From positions 2,998,126 to 3,062,125 of the forward strand of contig BSYO01000036.1 in assembly GCA_033239525.1 (NCBI GenBank): a DNA stretch of 64,000 nucleotides, given 5' to 3'. Under the pieces are notes generated by a model, which was given only the letters and a program-made list of their open reading frames with translations, was not told the DNA's origin and ran no database searches. Of this stretch, positions 10,235-21,434 are shown piece by piece (positions within the stretch are counted from its first letter, which is position 1; each line of letters begins with the position of its first letter). This DNA is from Nepenthes gracilis (taxonomy: Eukaryota; Streptophyta; Magnoliopsida; Caryophyllales; Nepenthaceae). The position numbers were made by a program, and so were the translations under genes.

Positions 10235-11660
10235 ATGGTGAGCACCAGAGCGCAGGCAAGCGCGCCACCTCCGGCCACAACTCAGCACCAGCAGCAGGAT
10301 GTCCCAAACCCCGGTGTGGGCATCGAAAACCATCCTGATCCGGTTGTGCGGGGCTTAGCAACGAAAGTGGAAGAAATGTCAAAGGCCATCTTCGCCCTCT
10401 GCGCCAAAGAGGACGAGAAGGCGAAGGGAGCGCCCTCTAGGGGCTCCCAGGCGGAGATATCTCGAAGCGGAGGAAGGAGGCGCGAGCGCCCATATAGGGC
10501 GCCCGCCCATCAGGAACAACCAAGGACATAGGTGGCCTCAAGCGGCAGGAATCCTCGAGGACTAGAGGACCGCCTGGGTCCCCGATCCCAAGGTAATCAA
10601 GAACACCACGCCCGAGAGGCAACGCATGGGCACGGGTCTAGAAGGACCCCTGAAAGACCAACGAGCCACCAGCCTAACGAATTGAGGCACCTCCTCAACG
10701 CGAGGAGAGCGACAGCTCCACCCCATGTGGAGGAAAAGTTGGAGAAAGTCTGGAACCGCGTATTTGGGGAGAGCAACGGAGCGAGCGTCCCCCAATCTCC
10801 GTTCACGACGGATGTTAGAACAAGGGCGCTGCCCCCAAAGTTCAAAATGCCAAACCTGGAGGCTTACGATGGGAGTGCTGATCCCATGGACCATCTTAAC
10901 TTGTTCCGAGAGCATCTGAGCCTTCAGGGACTAGATGAGGCCACCATGTGCCAATGCTTCCCCCTGACGCTGAAGGGAGATGCAAGAGTATGGTTTTACG
11001 GGATACTGCGGGCTCCATTAGCACCTTTAGCGAATCGGCGGCGGCGTTTTGTCATGATTCGCCTCTAATAGAAGGACGGAGAAACAGCTGCGGCATCTCA
11101 CTCGCGTGAAGCAGGTGCAGGGAGAGCCTAAGGGAATTCTTGGCCAGATTCGTGGCTGAGGCCAGGCAGATTCCAAAGCTGTCGGACGGAGTGAAGCTAA
11201 ATGCTTTCTTATCTGGCCTGGAGGGGGGTGCTTTCTTTAAGCATCTTATCCATAAGGGCCCTCACACCTTCGAAGAGGCCGAGGCCGTGGCAAGGGCCTA
11301 CATAGCAGCGGAGGAAGCCAATGAAGCAAAGCGTCCGGAGAAGGACGAGAGCTACCGTTCGAGGCCGTTGGAGATAAAGAGAAAGGTCGGGGACTTCCGC
11401 AGTCCCCCGTTTGTGACGAAGCACAGGAAGTTTGAGCCGACCGTCCGGAGAGACGCGCCGCCAGTCCACCTCACCCCCCTAAATGACACTCGCACAAATG
11501 TGCTAATGCAGATCCGAGGGGAGAAGTTCGTCAAGTGGCCCAAGCCACTCAGGAATCCAGACGGAGGATCGACAAAAAATCTGCGACTTCCACCGCCTGC
11601 GGAGGTCACACCATCAAGGCGCAAGTCGTTGCAGAGGAGATTGAAGAGCTAATAAAGAGG
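10235..11660 (+). pseudogene. Tat gag, broken
   Basis: Gag starts at ATG 10235. The frame is open to a TAG (10529-10531), continues in the same frame to 11068, shifts, and resumes at 11140. The second half carries the gag (retrotransposon_gag) core: PPKFKMPNLEAYDGSADPMDHL, then a shifted stretch, then LREFLARF...LSDGVKLNAFLSGL. The tail has the typical TPLNDTRTNVLMQIR and a degraded region around 11560-11700, where related proteins have a CCHC knuckle and EEIEELIKRGHL. At least one stop and two frameshifts are present. The G+C-rich N-terminal part is Pro/Gln/Arg-rich and low in complexity. Confidence 0.85.
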
Positions 11661-11868
11661 GGGCACCTCAACCGTTTCCTGCAAAGACCCGGACAATCCT
11701 CCGGAGCAGCAGTCGAGTCTCAAGTGGAACCCCCAAGGAACCGAGTTGCAGCGGGGGTTGTGAACATGGTGTCAACCCGGCCATTTGGGAGAGTGACTTG
11801 GAGCCTGGCGCCTCCAAAGGCCGAGGACGAGTACTAGGGACGATATAATTTGCTTTAGCAAAGAGGAT

Positions 11869-12915
11869 ATGGCCCATGTAACTTCCCCCCATTCTGATCC
11901 TTTGGTTGTAACGGCACTCGTTTCAGACGGAGCCAATGACTACCGTATGAAACGAGTCTTTGTTGATAATGGAAGTTCCCGAAATTTACTTTATCTCGAT
12001 GCCTACCTTAAGCTTGGACTAAAGAGACATCAAATGAAAGCCCCAGAGGGGCCGCTGTATGGACTTGATAATGAGCCAGTCCCAGTCCAGGGTATCGTGC
12101 AACTGGAGGTCACACTGGGAACGTACCCAAGGACGGCTTCAAAGGTCCTCACCTTTCTTGTAGTGGACCTCCCGTCCGTTTACAACGCGATCCTCGGACG
12201 TCCGTGCCTTGCTACCTTTGAAGCGGTGACTTCCATCCTGCATTTAAAGATGAAGTTTCCAACTCCGTACGGTGTAGGGGAAGTACTCGGCGAGCAGGCC
12301 ACTGGGAGGATGTGCTACCTATCGCAGGTCACGCAGACTCCCCTTCCGAGACCAATGGAAGACCTCGACCTCAGAGACGAGGCAACACTACAACAGGCAC
12401 AGCCCGGGGAACCAACCCTGCGAGTTCCTTTGGACCCCGAGGACCCAGAGAAGTGCATCCAGATAGGGAGCTCTCTTGAAGAGTCCGTCCGGAACCAACT
12501 CACGAGATTTCTAAAGGAGAACTCGGACGTATTCGCTTGGTCCCCCGCGGACATGCCAGGGATCTCTCCCGAGATAATAGTGCACAAGCTTGGCGTGGAT
12601 CCACACCACAAGCCAGTTAGACAAAAGCGGAGAAATTACTCGACAGAAAAGCTAGTGGCCGTCCGAGAAGAAGTAAAAAAGCTCCTGGACGCAGGATTCC
12701 TCCGAGAGGTACAATACCCGGATTGGCTCGCCAACGTAGTGATGGTGAAGAAGAATAGTGGAAAGTGGAGGATGTGCATAGATTTCACGGATCTTAACAA
12801 AGCTTGCCCAAAAGACAGCTTTCCACTCCCGAGGATCGACCAGTTGGTAGACTCGGCGTCCAGGACACGAGTTTGCTCAGCTTTATGGATGCTTACTCGG
12901 GGTACAATCAGATAA
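11869..12915 (+). pseudogene. Tat pol: protease and start of reverse transcriptase
   Basis: An open frame holds the aspartic protease: active site FVDNGSSRNLLY, with DNG instead of the usual DTG (a tolerated variant in this lineage), and the flap-proximal ILGRPCL. It runs into the reverse transcriptase N-terminus: SPADMPGISPEIIVHKL, LLDAGFLREVQYPDWLANVV, KWRMCIDFTDLNKACPKDSF. Near 12864-12875 two single-base insertions shift the frame in the stretch corresponding to SGHELLSFMDAYSG, so the rest of RT continues in the next frame. Confidence 0.9.
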
Positions 12916-15170
12916 GAATGTGCCCCGAGGACGAAGAGCGCACGTCCTTCATGACTGACCAAGGGACCTACTGCTACAAAGTGATACCCTTCGGTCTCAA
13001 GAATGCGGGCGCGACGTACCAGCGGCTGGTCAATAAAATGTTCGAGGATCAGATTGGCAGGAATGTGGAAGTCTACGTGGACGACTTACTCGTGAAGAGC
13101 ACCATCAGCACGAACCACATCGAGGACTTGGCGGAAACCTTCCGAGTGTTGAGGGCCCATGGAATGAAGTTGAACCCCAGCAAGTGCACGTTCGGGGTGA
13201 CGTCCGGGAAGTTCCTGGGATATATAGTGTCGCAGCGGGGGATCGAAGCAAATCCCGAGAAGATCCAAGCAATTTTAAACATGCAATCTCCCCGGACTGT
13301 CAAAGAAGTCCAAAGACTCACTGGGCGGGTGGCCGCCCTTTCCCGTTTTCTGGCCAAGTCGGCCGAGAAACACTTGCCTTTCTTCAGGGCACTCTGAGGA
13401 CCTAAGACCAAAGGCTTCCATTGGAGCGATGATTGCGAGGAGGCGCTTCAGGGCCTCAAGGCATATCTAGCAAACCCTCCTCTCCTAGCTTCTCCTCAGC
13501 CGGGAGAGGAACTCTATATGTATCTTTCAGTAACCGACCGGGCCCTAAGCTCAGCCTTGGTGAAAGAATTCCAAGGGAACCAGCAGCCAGTATACTATGT
13601 CAGTAAGATCCTGGCAGATTCGGAGACGCGATATCCGCACGCGGAGAAGATCGCACTGGCACTAGTATACTCGGCTAGGAAGCTAAGACCTTACTTCCAG
13701 GAACATAAAATAGTGGTTCTGACTGACCAACCACTGAAGACTGTTCTCCAGAAGCCTGAGGTCTCTGGGCGATTGATTAAATGGGCCATTGAGTTAGGCG
13801 AATTCGACATCGAATTCAGGCCAAGGCCAGCCATGAAGGGCCAGGCCCTCGCGGATTTTGTGGTAGAAGCAACCGCGCTCGCCAACAATGATCCCGAGGA
13901 CACTGAAATGGGCAAAGCAATTCCAGCGCCAGCGTGGACGCTTCACGTGGACGGCTCCTCCATGAAGGATGGCTGCGGGGCCGGTGTGGTGCTGCGGACC
14001 CCCGTGGGGTCAGAAATTAAGTACTCCTTAACATTGGGGTTCCCAGCCACCAACAACGTCGCGGAATACGAGGCCTTAATTGCAGGACTACGATTGGCAA
14101 AGGAATGCTCGGCCAAGGACTTGGTGGTTTATAGTGATTCCGAGCTGGTGATCAACCAAGTCCTCGGGAATTTTGAAGTCAACAATCCTCAGCTTTCCAA
14201 ATACCTCATGAGGGTAAAGGGGATGATCCCAGGTTTTGAGCGAGTAGAATTTATACACATTCTAAGGGAAGAAAACGAAAAGGCGGACGCGCTGGCAAAG
14301 GCAGCAGCATCCGGGGATCCTGAGCAGTACGCCCGAGGAATGAGGGAAACATTGGAACGGCCCACGATAGAGGAGCCCGAGACCAAGGTCATGCAGGTGT
14401 CGAGCGGTGACACCTGGATGACCCCGTACTTAAGATATCTCGCGGATGGCATTTTGCCCGAGGATCCCGTTGAGGCCAAGAAAATAAAAAAGACAGCGGG
14501 GTGGTACGCCATCGTGGACGACCGATTATATCGACGGGGGTTCTCGGCCCCTTATTTGAGGTGCCTTACGCCCGAGGAAGCAGAATACGCTCTCCAGGAG
14601 GTACATCTTGGGATCTGTGGGTCCCATATCGGAGGCAAGAATCTGACATTCAAAATAATGAGGCAAGGGTACTATTGACCTACGATGAAGTATGACGCCA
14701 TAGACTTTGTGCGTAAGTGCGAGAATTGCCAGATCCATAGCAACTTGAACCGTCAGCCCCACACAGAGCTCCGGGCGTTACAGTCCCCGTGGCCTTTTGC
14801 ACAGTGGGGGCTCGATATCCTTGGACCATTCCCGGTCGCGACCGCTCAAAGAAAGTTCCTCATTGTCGGGATAGATTACTTCACTAAGTGGGTGGAAGCG
14901 ATGCCCCTCGCGCGGATAACGGAACAAAACGCAACGGAGTTTCTCCGGCAATGCATCGTCTGTAGATTTGGGGTCCCTGAATGTGTCATAACCGACAATG
15001 GAACACAGTTCACCGGGAAGCGGTTTTCTAGGTACTGCGCTCGCCTTAGAATTAACCTGGTCCACACATGTTGCCTACCCTCAAGCCAACGGCCCGGTGG
15101 AGGTCACAAATCGGACAATCTGCAGGCTCGGGACCAAATTGATAGACTCTGGGGGCTCCTAGGCGGATGA
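12804..15170 (+). pseudogene. Tat pol: RT, two RNase H domains, integrase start
   Basis: One frame with two nonsense codons (TGA at 13395 and 14676). RT has FMDAYSGYNQI, VIPFGLKNAGATYQ and the YVDD catalytic box (VEVYVDDLLVKS). The RT-linked RNase H follows (YLSVTDRALSSALV, LTDQPLKTVLQ). Then comes a second, archaeal-type RNase H with all four acidic residues (LHVDGSSMKDG, EYEALIAGLRL, VYSDSELVINQV, NEKADALAKAA). The integrase zinc module (HLGICGSHIGG...CENCQ) and core Asp residues (WGLDILGPF, CVITDNGTQF) follow. The frame breaks near 15065, before the catalytic Glu. Confidence 0.93.
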
Positions 15171-15645
15171 GTTACCCTCCATCCTATGGTCGACAGGACT
15201 ACACCAAGAGAATCGACGAAGGAGACCCCCTTTAGCCTTTGCTACGGGGTGGAAGCAGTCATACCGGTAGAGGTTGGTCTCCCAAGCCTTCGAGTAGAGC
15301 ACTTCGACCCAGTCCTCAATGGCCAAAGGCTCCGAGAACACCTTGACTTACTTGAGGAAGCCCGTGACCGAGCGCTGACTTAGCATAGCAATATACAAAA
15401 AGAACGGGTAGCTCGCTATTACAACAAAAAGGTGAAGGCACGGCAGGTTTGAGGTTGGAGATTTGGTATTGAGAAGCATTGAGGCGATCGGAAAAAATGC
15501 GGCGGAACAAACTTTCCCCAAATTGGGAGAGGGCCCCTTGGTCTCGGCGATCCTTCGAGATGGGGCATACAAGCTACGCAGCCAGGAGGGTAAGCTGGTT
15601 CCCCGGACGTGGAACGCCAAGCACCTCAGGAAGTACTATCAGTAA
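15060..15645 (+). pseudogene. Tat integrase C-terminal part, frameshifted
   Basis: Pieces in shifting frames complete the integrase: the region around the catalytic Glu (GPVEVTNR-like, about 15090-15110), then STKETPFSLCYGVEAVIPVE (15204 on) to EEARDRALT, then a stop. The C-terminal module is at 15463-15645 (LRSIEAIGKN ... RTWNAKHLRKYYQ, then stop). HLRKYYQ is the usual end of Tat pol. Confidence 0.8.
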
Positions 15646-15825
15646 GAGCTAAGGCAGCCCGGGAGCGTCCATACACAACGACACCAAACAGCGGGAGGAC
15701 ACTATCACTTGTAAAGAAGGCTGTAAATGGAGATTGAAAAAAAAAAAAAAAAAAAAAACGTTGCGAGTGCGTTATGAAAGTCTAGAAGTTTGATACATTC
15801 CGAAGCAATTCGCTGATCAAAGAAA

Positions 15826-16236
15826 CTCGGTTCCGTCCGAGCGGCCCAAGAGGTCGAAATAAAAAACTCGGTTCCGTCCGAGCGGCCCAAGAGGTCGAAA
15901 TAGATGCTCGGTTCCGTCCGAGCGGCCCAAGAGGTCGAAATAAAAAACTCGGTTCCATCCGAGCGGCCCAAGAGGTCGAAATAAAAAACTCGGTTCCGTC
16001 CGAGCGGCCCAAGAGGTCGAAATAGAAACTCGGTTCCGTCCGAGCGGCCCAAGAGGTCGAAATAAGAAACTCGGTTCCGTCCGAGCGGCCCAAGAGGTCG
16101 AAATAAAAAACTCGGTTCCGTCCGAGTGGCCCAAGAGGTCAAAAAAAAAAAACTCGATTCCGTCCGAGCGGCCGAAGAGGTTGAAATCAAAGAAATTCAG
16201 TTCCGTCCGAGCGGGTTAACAGGTCGAAATTCAAGG
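15826..16236 (+). repeat. Minisatellite inside the Tat element, about 10 x 41 bp
   Basis: About ten head-to-tail copies of a 39-43 bp unit based on CTCGGTTCCGTCCGAGCGGC followed by CCAAGAGGTCGAAAT and a short A-rich spacer of variable length. The central copies differ at one or two bases; the last two are degraded. CTCGG and CCGAG within each unit are inverted repeats around a 6-nt loop, so each copy could form a small hairpin. Flanking homopolymer A runs occur at about 15737-15758 and 16350-16361. Confidence 0.93.
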
Positions 16237-16325
16237 ACTTGGCTTCATCCAAACATCACTAGAGAACAAGGCTTAACGAAAAGCAAGAAAGATACACAGC
16301 CAGGCGTTGCCAAAAATTTGATGTC

Positions 16326-18344
16326 TTATTCCGTCAAAAAATACATGTACAAAAAAAAAAAAATCCAATCTAAGGAGCTGGGGGCTGGCTTCCCGAACAC
16401 TCTGCTTGTTGGGAGGCTCCCGCAGCCTCGGTTCTGAGGACCCGAGGTCCCCGAATCAAGTGGTGCTGAAGGCCCCGGAGGGGGTGGGTCGAGAGGCGGC
16501 CCTGGCCGAGAAGAGCTGGGAAAGGGCCTCCCATCAATCCCGTATAAGTCCGCTACAGTCAAGGCATTGGCATTTCGTGGGTCGAGAAGAGCAGTCGGGA
16601 ACCGCGGTTGAATCACGCGCAACACTCGACGACACATGTTAACGCCGTCCCAGTATTTGCCCTCCAGTGCAGCCTTAATCTCCGCGGACGATATGGAAGA
16701 CCTCAACTTCTCCTCCAGATGATAGAGCCTGTCTTGAAGCACCTGATGCTGGTCCCGCTGGAGCTTCACGGTTTCCTCCAACAAGGCTATCTTATTTTTA
16801 GCCTCAGCGAGCTCCGTTACCGACCTTTGGGCAGCCTCGTTGGCAGTCCTCAGGACCTCCATCTTGGAGGCGATCTTTCCAGCCACATCGTAAAGCTACA
16901 TCAAAGGGCAAATACCATGAGAACAAGAAGGAAGAAAGCGGAAGGCCAAAACGCTCAAAAAAAAAAAAAAGTGAAGGTACCTGGGAAATGAGCAAGTCGC
17001 CGCCTACAGAGGCCTCCCCGCTAGTCTCGGGCGCCTGGGCCTCACAGGAAGGCACCACAGGAACTTCGACCTCCACCTCAGATGAAGGAGCGCCAGCTTG
17101 AGGAACTGTGCCCTGGGGCTCAACATCAGTAAACACCATCTCTTCTCCAACAACGCCGGATTCGAGAACGCCATCAGTTTCCTCAGCAAGGGTCTCGGCC
17201 TGATTGGCTTGGATTGCAACTACAGGGAGCTCAGCAAGCGTCTCCGAGGACGGCTCAATAACCGCTTCCGCTTCAGCCTCCTCGTCAACCGGAGGTTGCG
17301 CCTCGTCTGCTTCTCTTTCAACTTGGGCGCCCTCCGCATTGATGGTCTCGGGCGAATCGCCAGTGAAGCCCGAGACCTCGCCAGTAAACTCGGCGGGAAC
17401 GTCAGGCATTGGCTCATCGCCAGGAGATTGGGTGTCAGAAATCTCCACGATGTCCCTAATGATCGTGGAAACAACGCTGGAGATAGCGGCTTGAGTCCTC
17501 AGCTTCTTAAAGAAGGGAGCGATAGGTTCGTCATCATCGGACGAGGACTGCTCAACAATTGCCGCCAGGGGCTTTGAGCTCTCGCCCGGACGGCTTGTCT
17601 TCGAAGGCTTGACCTTTATCCTCAAGGACTCGGCCTTTTTCTTCAGTCTCTTTCCTTTCTTCCCCGAGGACAAAGAAGCAGCAGGGCCGCCAGGAGAAGG
17701 CAACCACTCAGCCTTGGCAAGGTTCTCGGGAGACAACCAAGCGTTTCGCTTATTTTCATGGAAACTCCCCAAATTAGCTGTTATCAACCCTAAAAGTTCC
17801 TGGACGGCATCCCTCTCCTCTTTTGAGGATCGAACAAGAATGGCTGGCTACATTCCCCATCCATTGGGAATGCGCGATCCTCGGGGTAGCTTGAGAAGAA
17901 AAATTTATCTTTTCACCTTTTGGTGGAGTCAGGATTCCCCCCACACATGACAGCGAACTCTGGGCGGGGGGTCATGGTGACCCACTCAAGATTATGCGTA
18001 AATCTAAACATAATCTTGACAACTTGCGCATTTAGGCGCCTCCCATGACATCGAAGAAAGACACAGAGAGAAACCAAATACCTAACGGCGTTTGGTTGAA
18101 GCCTCGCAAAGGGCACCTGAAGCGCTGCCATAATCGTATGGAACTCCTCTGGTACTGGGAATCGAAGCCCACCCTTAAGGTGGACTTCGTAGACGGTGAT
18201 AAAGCCACTGGGAGGATCACGAGCGCTTTTAGTAGGCCCTGGAACCGTCATCGCCATGGAACCAGGGATGGCATACTGCTGCCGGAGCTCGTCCAACCTC
18301 TCCGGCGACAGCGATGAAGCAATATCGGCGATACCAGGAGCCAT
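16326..18344 (-). pseudogene. Tat antisense ORF (Transposase_28-type), spliced
   Basis: Antisense to gag-pol, from ATG 18344. Segment 17913-18344 begins MAPGIADIASSLSPERLDEL and contains GFITVYEVHLKGGLRFPVPEEF and PNAVRYLVSLCVFLRC. This is the pattern of the plant family Pfam calls 'putative gypsy type transposon' (Transposase_28). After a frameshifted stretch (17788-17912), 16981-17787 encodes a Lys-rich then very acidic Glu/Val/Ala-rich linker. An 85 bp GT-AG intron (16896-16980) joins it in phase to 16326-16895, a coiled coil (LYDVAGKIASKMEVLRTANE, ELAEAKNKIALLEETVKLQR) and a Pro-rich tail. Function is unknown; such antisense genes recur in Tat elements. At least one frameshift is present. 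Confidence 0.75.
16896..16980 (-). other. Intron in the Tat antisense ORF
   Basis: Donor CAG|GTACCT at 16980 and acceptor GATGTAG ending at 16896. Removing it joins ...GGDLLISQ to LYDVAGKIASK with no frame change. A T run lies within the 85 bp intron. Confidence 0.65.
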
Positions 18345-18783
18345 GAAAAGCAGAGAGCAAAACTCAGGAAGAAACGAAGGAAAACGTCGAACGAAGGAGG
18401 AAGATGAAACGCAGAAAGATGGAAGTAATTTTTGTGAGGAGGGAAAATCAATTTACGGATTTAAAAACTTAAAAGGCGCCATCATTGCCCTAGCCACGCG
18501 TCGCACGGCCGTTGGTTCCTTCAGACATTGGCGCCCTGTATTCCCGAGACGACTGACAACGCGTCAAATCCCGCATTTAATGCTCTGCAGAAAACAAAAC
18601 GGCGGCGCTACGAGTTCCCGGACAAAGTAGAATTCTCGGACACCACAACATCAGATCCTTGGTTAGTGGCTGGAAATTGAGCCCTCATTTGGGGGCGGAC
18701 GGACTCCCACTTGAAAACTTCTCTTGAAGAGCAGTAGTGATGAAAGGACATGCCAAACGGTCGAGGACTTCGAGCCCTTTGGC

Positions 18784-18795
18784 ATGGGGGGCTAG
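18784..18795 (+). other. Tat polypurine tract
   Basis: ATGGGGGGCTAG lies immediately before the 3' LTR start; the same block is found in inverse at about 2481-2492 in the truncated relative. Confidence 0.75.
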
Positions 18796-19583
18796 TGTTG
18801 GGTCCCATTATCCGGGGACCGTAAAAGTAGCACGGGAATTGGACGAGCGTTTTTACCCGAGAGGTCCAAGTTGCCATTCAGACTCACGTGGGCATGCAAA
18901 ATGACCGAGAACTCTCTATGACCGTCCGACAACCCGCGTGGGCTAATAATACGCGGACTCATTCAGACTCCAAATCGAATCAGTAAAGGACGAGGACTTT
19001 CTCTAGTATCCGGGAATGCCAGCTCAACAACTTCACAGTTACCAAGGAGTGCGTAAATCCCGCTACACGCCACCACCGTTATCAGCAATCCCCAGAGCGT
19101 GCCCTGTCACCTCAAAACTGACATTCCTGGCGCAGCATGGTCATTGGCGGCGTCAGCTCACCAAACACGCCAGCGTGCCTGACACAGCATGGCTGTATCA
19201 GCAGAGTTAGTAGCCGCCCTCCCGGTAGGCCTTAGTAGCCTCATGGGCATTCCCAACGGCTACGTTTTGCCCCTATAAATACTCACTTAAGGCATTCAAA
19301 GGAGGGATCTTGGCTGGCAAGTAAAAAAGCTCAAGAAGAGATAAAGAGTGTACCCAAAACCTTGTAACTTGTAAGAAGCAACGATCAACTAGTGAAAATC
19401 TTTCTCAGGCTCTCAGCCTCGTGGTTTTCCCTTCGATTCAAAGGGGGGTTTCCACGTAAAAACTTGGGTGTCCATTCCTCTCTCACTCGCCCGCACCTCA
19501 CTCACTTTTATGTTGTTATTGGTTCCGTCCACTTGACGTCAGCACGCGTCAGCATTGTACGGCGGTCGGACCCAAACGCAACA
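18796..19583 (+). repeat. Tat 3' LTR
   Basis: 788 bp, TG...CA. It matches the 5' LTR almost perfectly outside 19012-19210 and a short patch near 19525-19560. The TATA box lies at about 19272-19281. It is followed by ATTTA (19584-19588). Confidence 0.95.
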
Positions 19584-19588
19584 ATTTA
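19584..19588. repeat. Target site duplication, right (ATTTA)
   Basis: Matches 9336-9340 exactly. Confidence 0.9.
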
Positions 19589-19775
19589 TATTTTGTTTAA
19601 ATAAAATTTCATAAGTTTGCTTCAGAAAACCAAAAAAAATTGCTCTGCTTCAGAAACAGAGAAACATCGGCAATAAACACAGAAACAAAAGCAGGGTTTT
19701 CTTCTCAAGAAGATAAAGCTTCGATCGTGTAACAACGGCGAAAGGGAAAGATCAGCAAGAAGTTAAAACCCTCAC

Positions 19776-19997
19776 ACAGGAACCAAATTCAAAAGACCCA
19801 CAAACAGCAACAGCTGTGCTAAGCAAAACCATCCCAATCGAACCCCCATCATCATCATCATTATCAGCAGCAGCAATTGCTTTACTTTCAATTTCATAAT
19901 CAGTTGTCTGCCCCTGTTGAACAAGCAACGGCGCTTCCAAATCTTCAAGCCCATTGCTCTGTGCATTCTCAAAATCCTTACCCTGATCTATCGCCAT
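19776..19997 (-). CDS. ERD6-like sugar transporter exon 1
   Basis: ATG at 19997 opens a 74-codon exon ending EFGSC with donor TGT|GTGAGG, phase 0. It has an acidic hydrophilic N-terminus with the EAPLL dileucine-type motif, common in ERD6-like proteins and linked in that family to vacuolar-membrane targeting. Transmembrane 1 starts GSIGMVLLSTAVAVCGSFEF. It would splice to exon 2 at 9085 (VGYSAPTQ), over an intron now about 10.7 kb long because of the Tat insertion. Exons 1-3 alone make about 125 residues of an expected roughly 480. With the middle exons missing, the locus is probably a pseudogene unless the assembly is at fault. Confidence 0.9.
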
Positions 19998-20138
19998 AGC
20001 TCGTACCTCTAATTTCCTGTCTATTCTATAATTCGAAATCCCAAAAAAAAATAAAAAGAAAAAGAGAACAGAGAAGAAGAAGAAAACGCAGAAAGTTTAA
20101 CAAAGTGGTGAGTTTATTCTGCTTTTTTGCCTCTGCTA

Positions 20139-20156
20139 TATATATATATATACACA
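20139..20156 (-). promoter_or_regulatory. Possible transporter core promoter
   Basis: A TATATATATATATATA tract lies about 145-160 bp upstream of the exon 1 ATG, followed on the minus strand by a CT-rich leader (about 20040-20090). Spacing fits a plant TATA promoter, but a simple repeat of this kind is weak evidence. Confidence 0.45.
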
Positions 20157-20159
20157 TGC

Positions 20160-21434
20160 ACGGGCGAGAAGAAGACAAAGTGTCATTAAGATATTTGTTT
20201 TACTTCAATGATTGAGTGGAGGCAGTAAGGGTATCTTTGTCATTATATTTAATAGTAAAATTTTAGAAACATGTTTGACTTGTCATCTACATATTTATAA
20301 TTTATTATAATATTATATTTATTTTTATATATAAATATATTAATAATTAAATTAAAATTTATATTGATCCCATCAAAATTTTTTAATTGGCTTATAAATT
20401 TTTTTTCACTTGTCCCTATAAAATTAGATATTCTTTGACTTTTTAAATTTTATTATAATATAATTATTTTAAGTATATTCTATTAAAATAATTTAAATTA
20501 TAAAATAATTAACTCTATTGGTGATATAATTTAGATCCATTGCTGGATATATTTCTTATTATTAAGTTATTTATAATATCTAGTAGTCAAAAAATATATA
20601 TTAACTCTATTGTAAGTATTTAGAAAATAGAGTGATTCTTTCTTTCTTTTAAGAATTAAGAACAATAATTGCTTTGGTGGAATAGATAATCTGAATCACC
20701 AAAGAATTTGATTTTTTAAAAAATAACTTCATATAAAAAATGGGACAAACTCTTTATAAATTAAGGAAAATAGGATCCTTTTTTTGAAAATATATTTTAT
20801 TATTAAGAATTTAATGGAATTGTCTTCAATGAATTTCATGTTGAAAAAGAATACATTGTGCTTGAGGCTGAAGATTGATTCACTAGCTTCACACCACAAA
20901 AGTTTTGAGGAATAAACTAAAATTTCTAACAAAAAATACAAATATCATTGTCTAGATTGGCTCAAAATGTAATTTTTGATGATAGTGTAGATTATAATTT
21001 CAAGGATGTCCATGCCTAAATGGTGACCAAATGTAAGAAAAAATGTTCTTAATTGTCGGGTAAGGCTGAGATGGGTTTGGACAGCAGTCCTTGGCTTCTT
21101 TACAATAAATCACTTTTTTTAAAATCTTAGAGATCTGATATAAATTTATCGAAGGATGAGCATAAAATTGCTACAATTTGGGTTAGTTTCTTTGAGGCTT
21201 GTACTTGAATTTTTATCGTTGGAAGGTCTAAGCTATATTACTGAGTGTAGTGGAAAAATCAATTCACATGGATTGACAAACTAAAACTATTGAGAGGGTG
21301 GCTTTTACTCGCATCTATGTTTAAAATCAAGGTGGATTTTAACTATTTGAAATATTTAACTTTTATACTTGGTCAGGATCCCATTTTTTGAGAAGAGGAA
21401 AATGCAGAAATTCGGATGGAGCACCAATGGCAGT
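20160..21434. other. A+T-rich intergenic, no gene seen
   Basis: No frame of interest and no clear repeat structure. It lies upstream of the transporter. Confidence 0.5.

Larger units (their letters stand above)
9341..19583 (+). mobile_element. Ty3/Gypsy Tat-lineage retrotransposon, full structure
   Basis: A 10.24 kb element with LTRs starting TGTTGGGTCCC and ending ACGCAACA, flanked by ATTTA on both sides. Order: 5' LTR, primer-binding site, gag, protease, RT, RNase H, second (archaeal-type) RNase H, integrase, minisatellite, antisense ORF, polypurine tract, 3' LTR. Two RNase H domains and an extra antisense ORF between pol and the 3' LTR are typical of the Tat lineage (Retand, Grande, Ogre relatives). 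Gag and pol carry several stops and frameshifts, so it is not autonomous as read. It lies in intron 1 of the sugar-transporter gene, antisense to it, and is clearly more G+C-rich than its surroundings. Confidence 0.95.

Noticed and set aside
15705..16190. Open frames on the minus strand encoding repeats of SWAARTEPSF-type peptides
   Set aside because: These are translations of the 41 bp minisatellite in three frames; nothing suggests expression.
17098..17577. 159-codon plus-strand frame
   Set aside because: Antisense shadow of the acidic linker of the Tat antisense gene; no recognisable domain.
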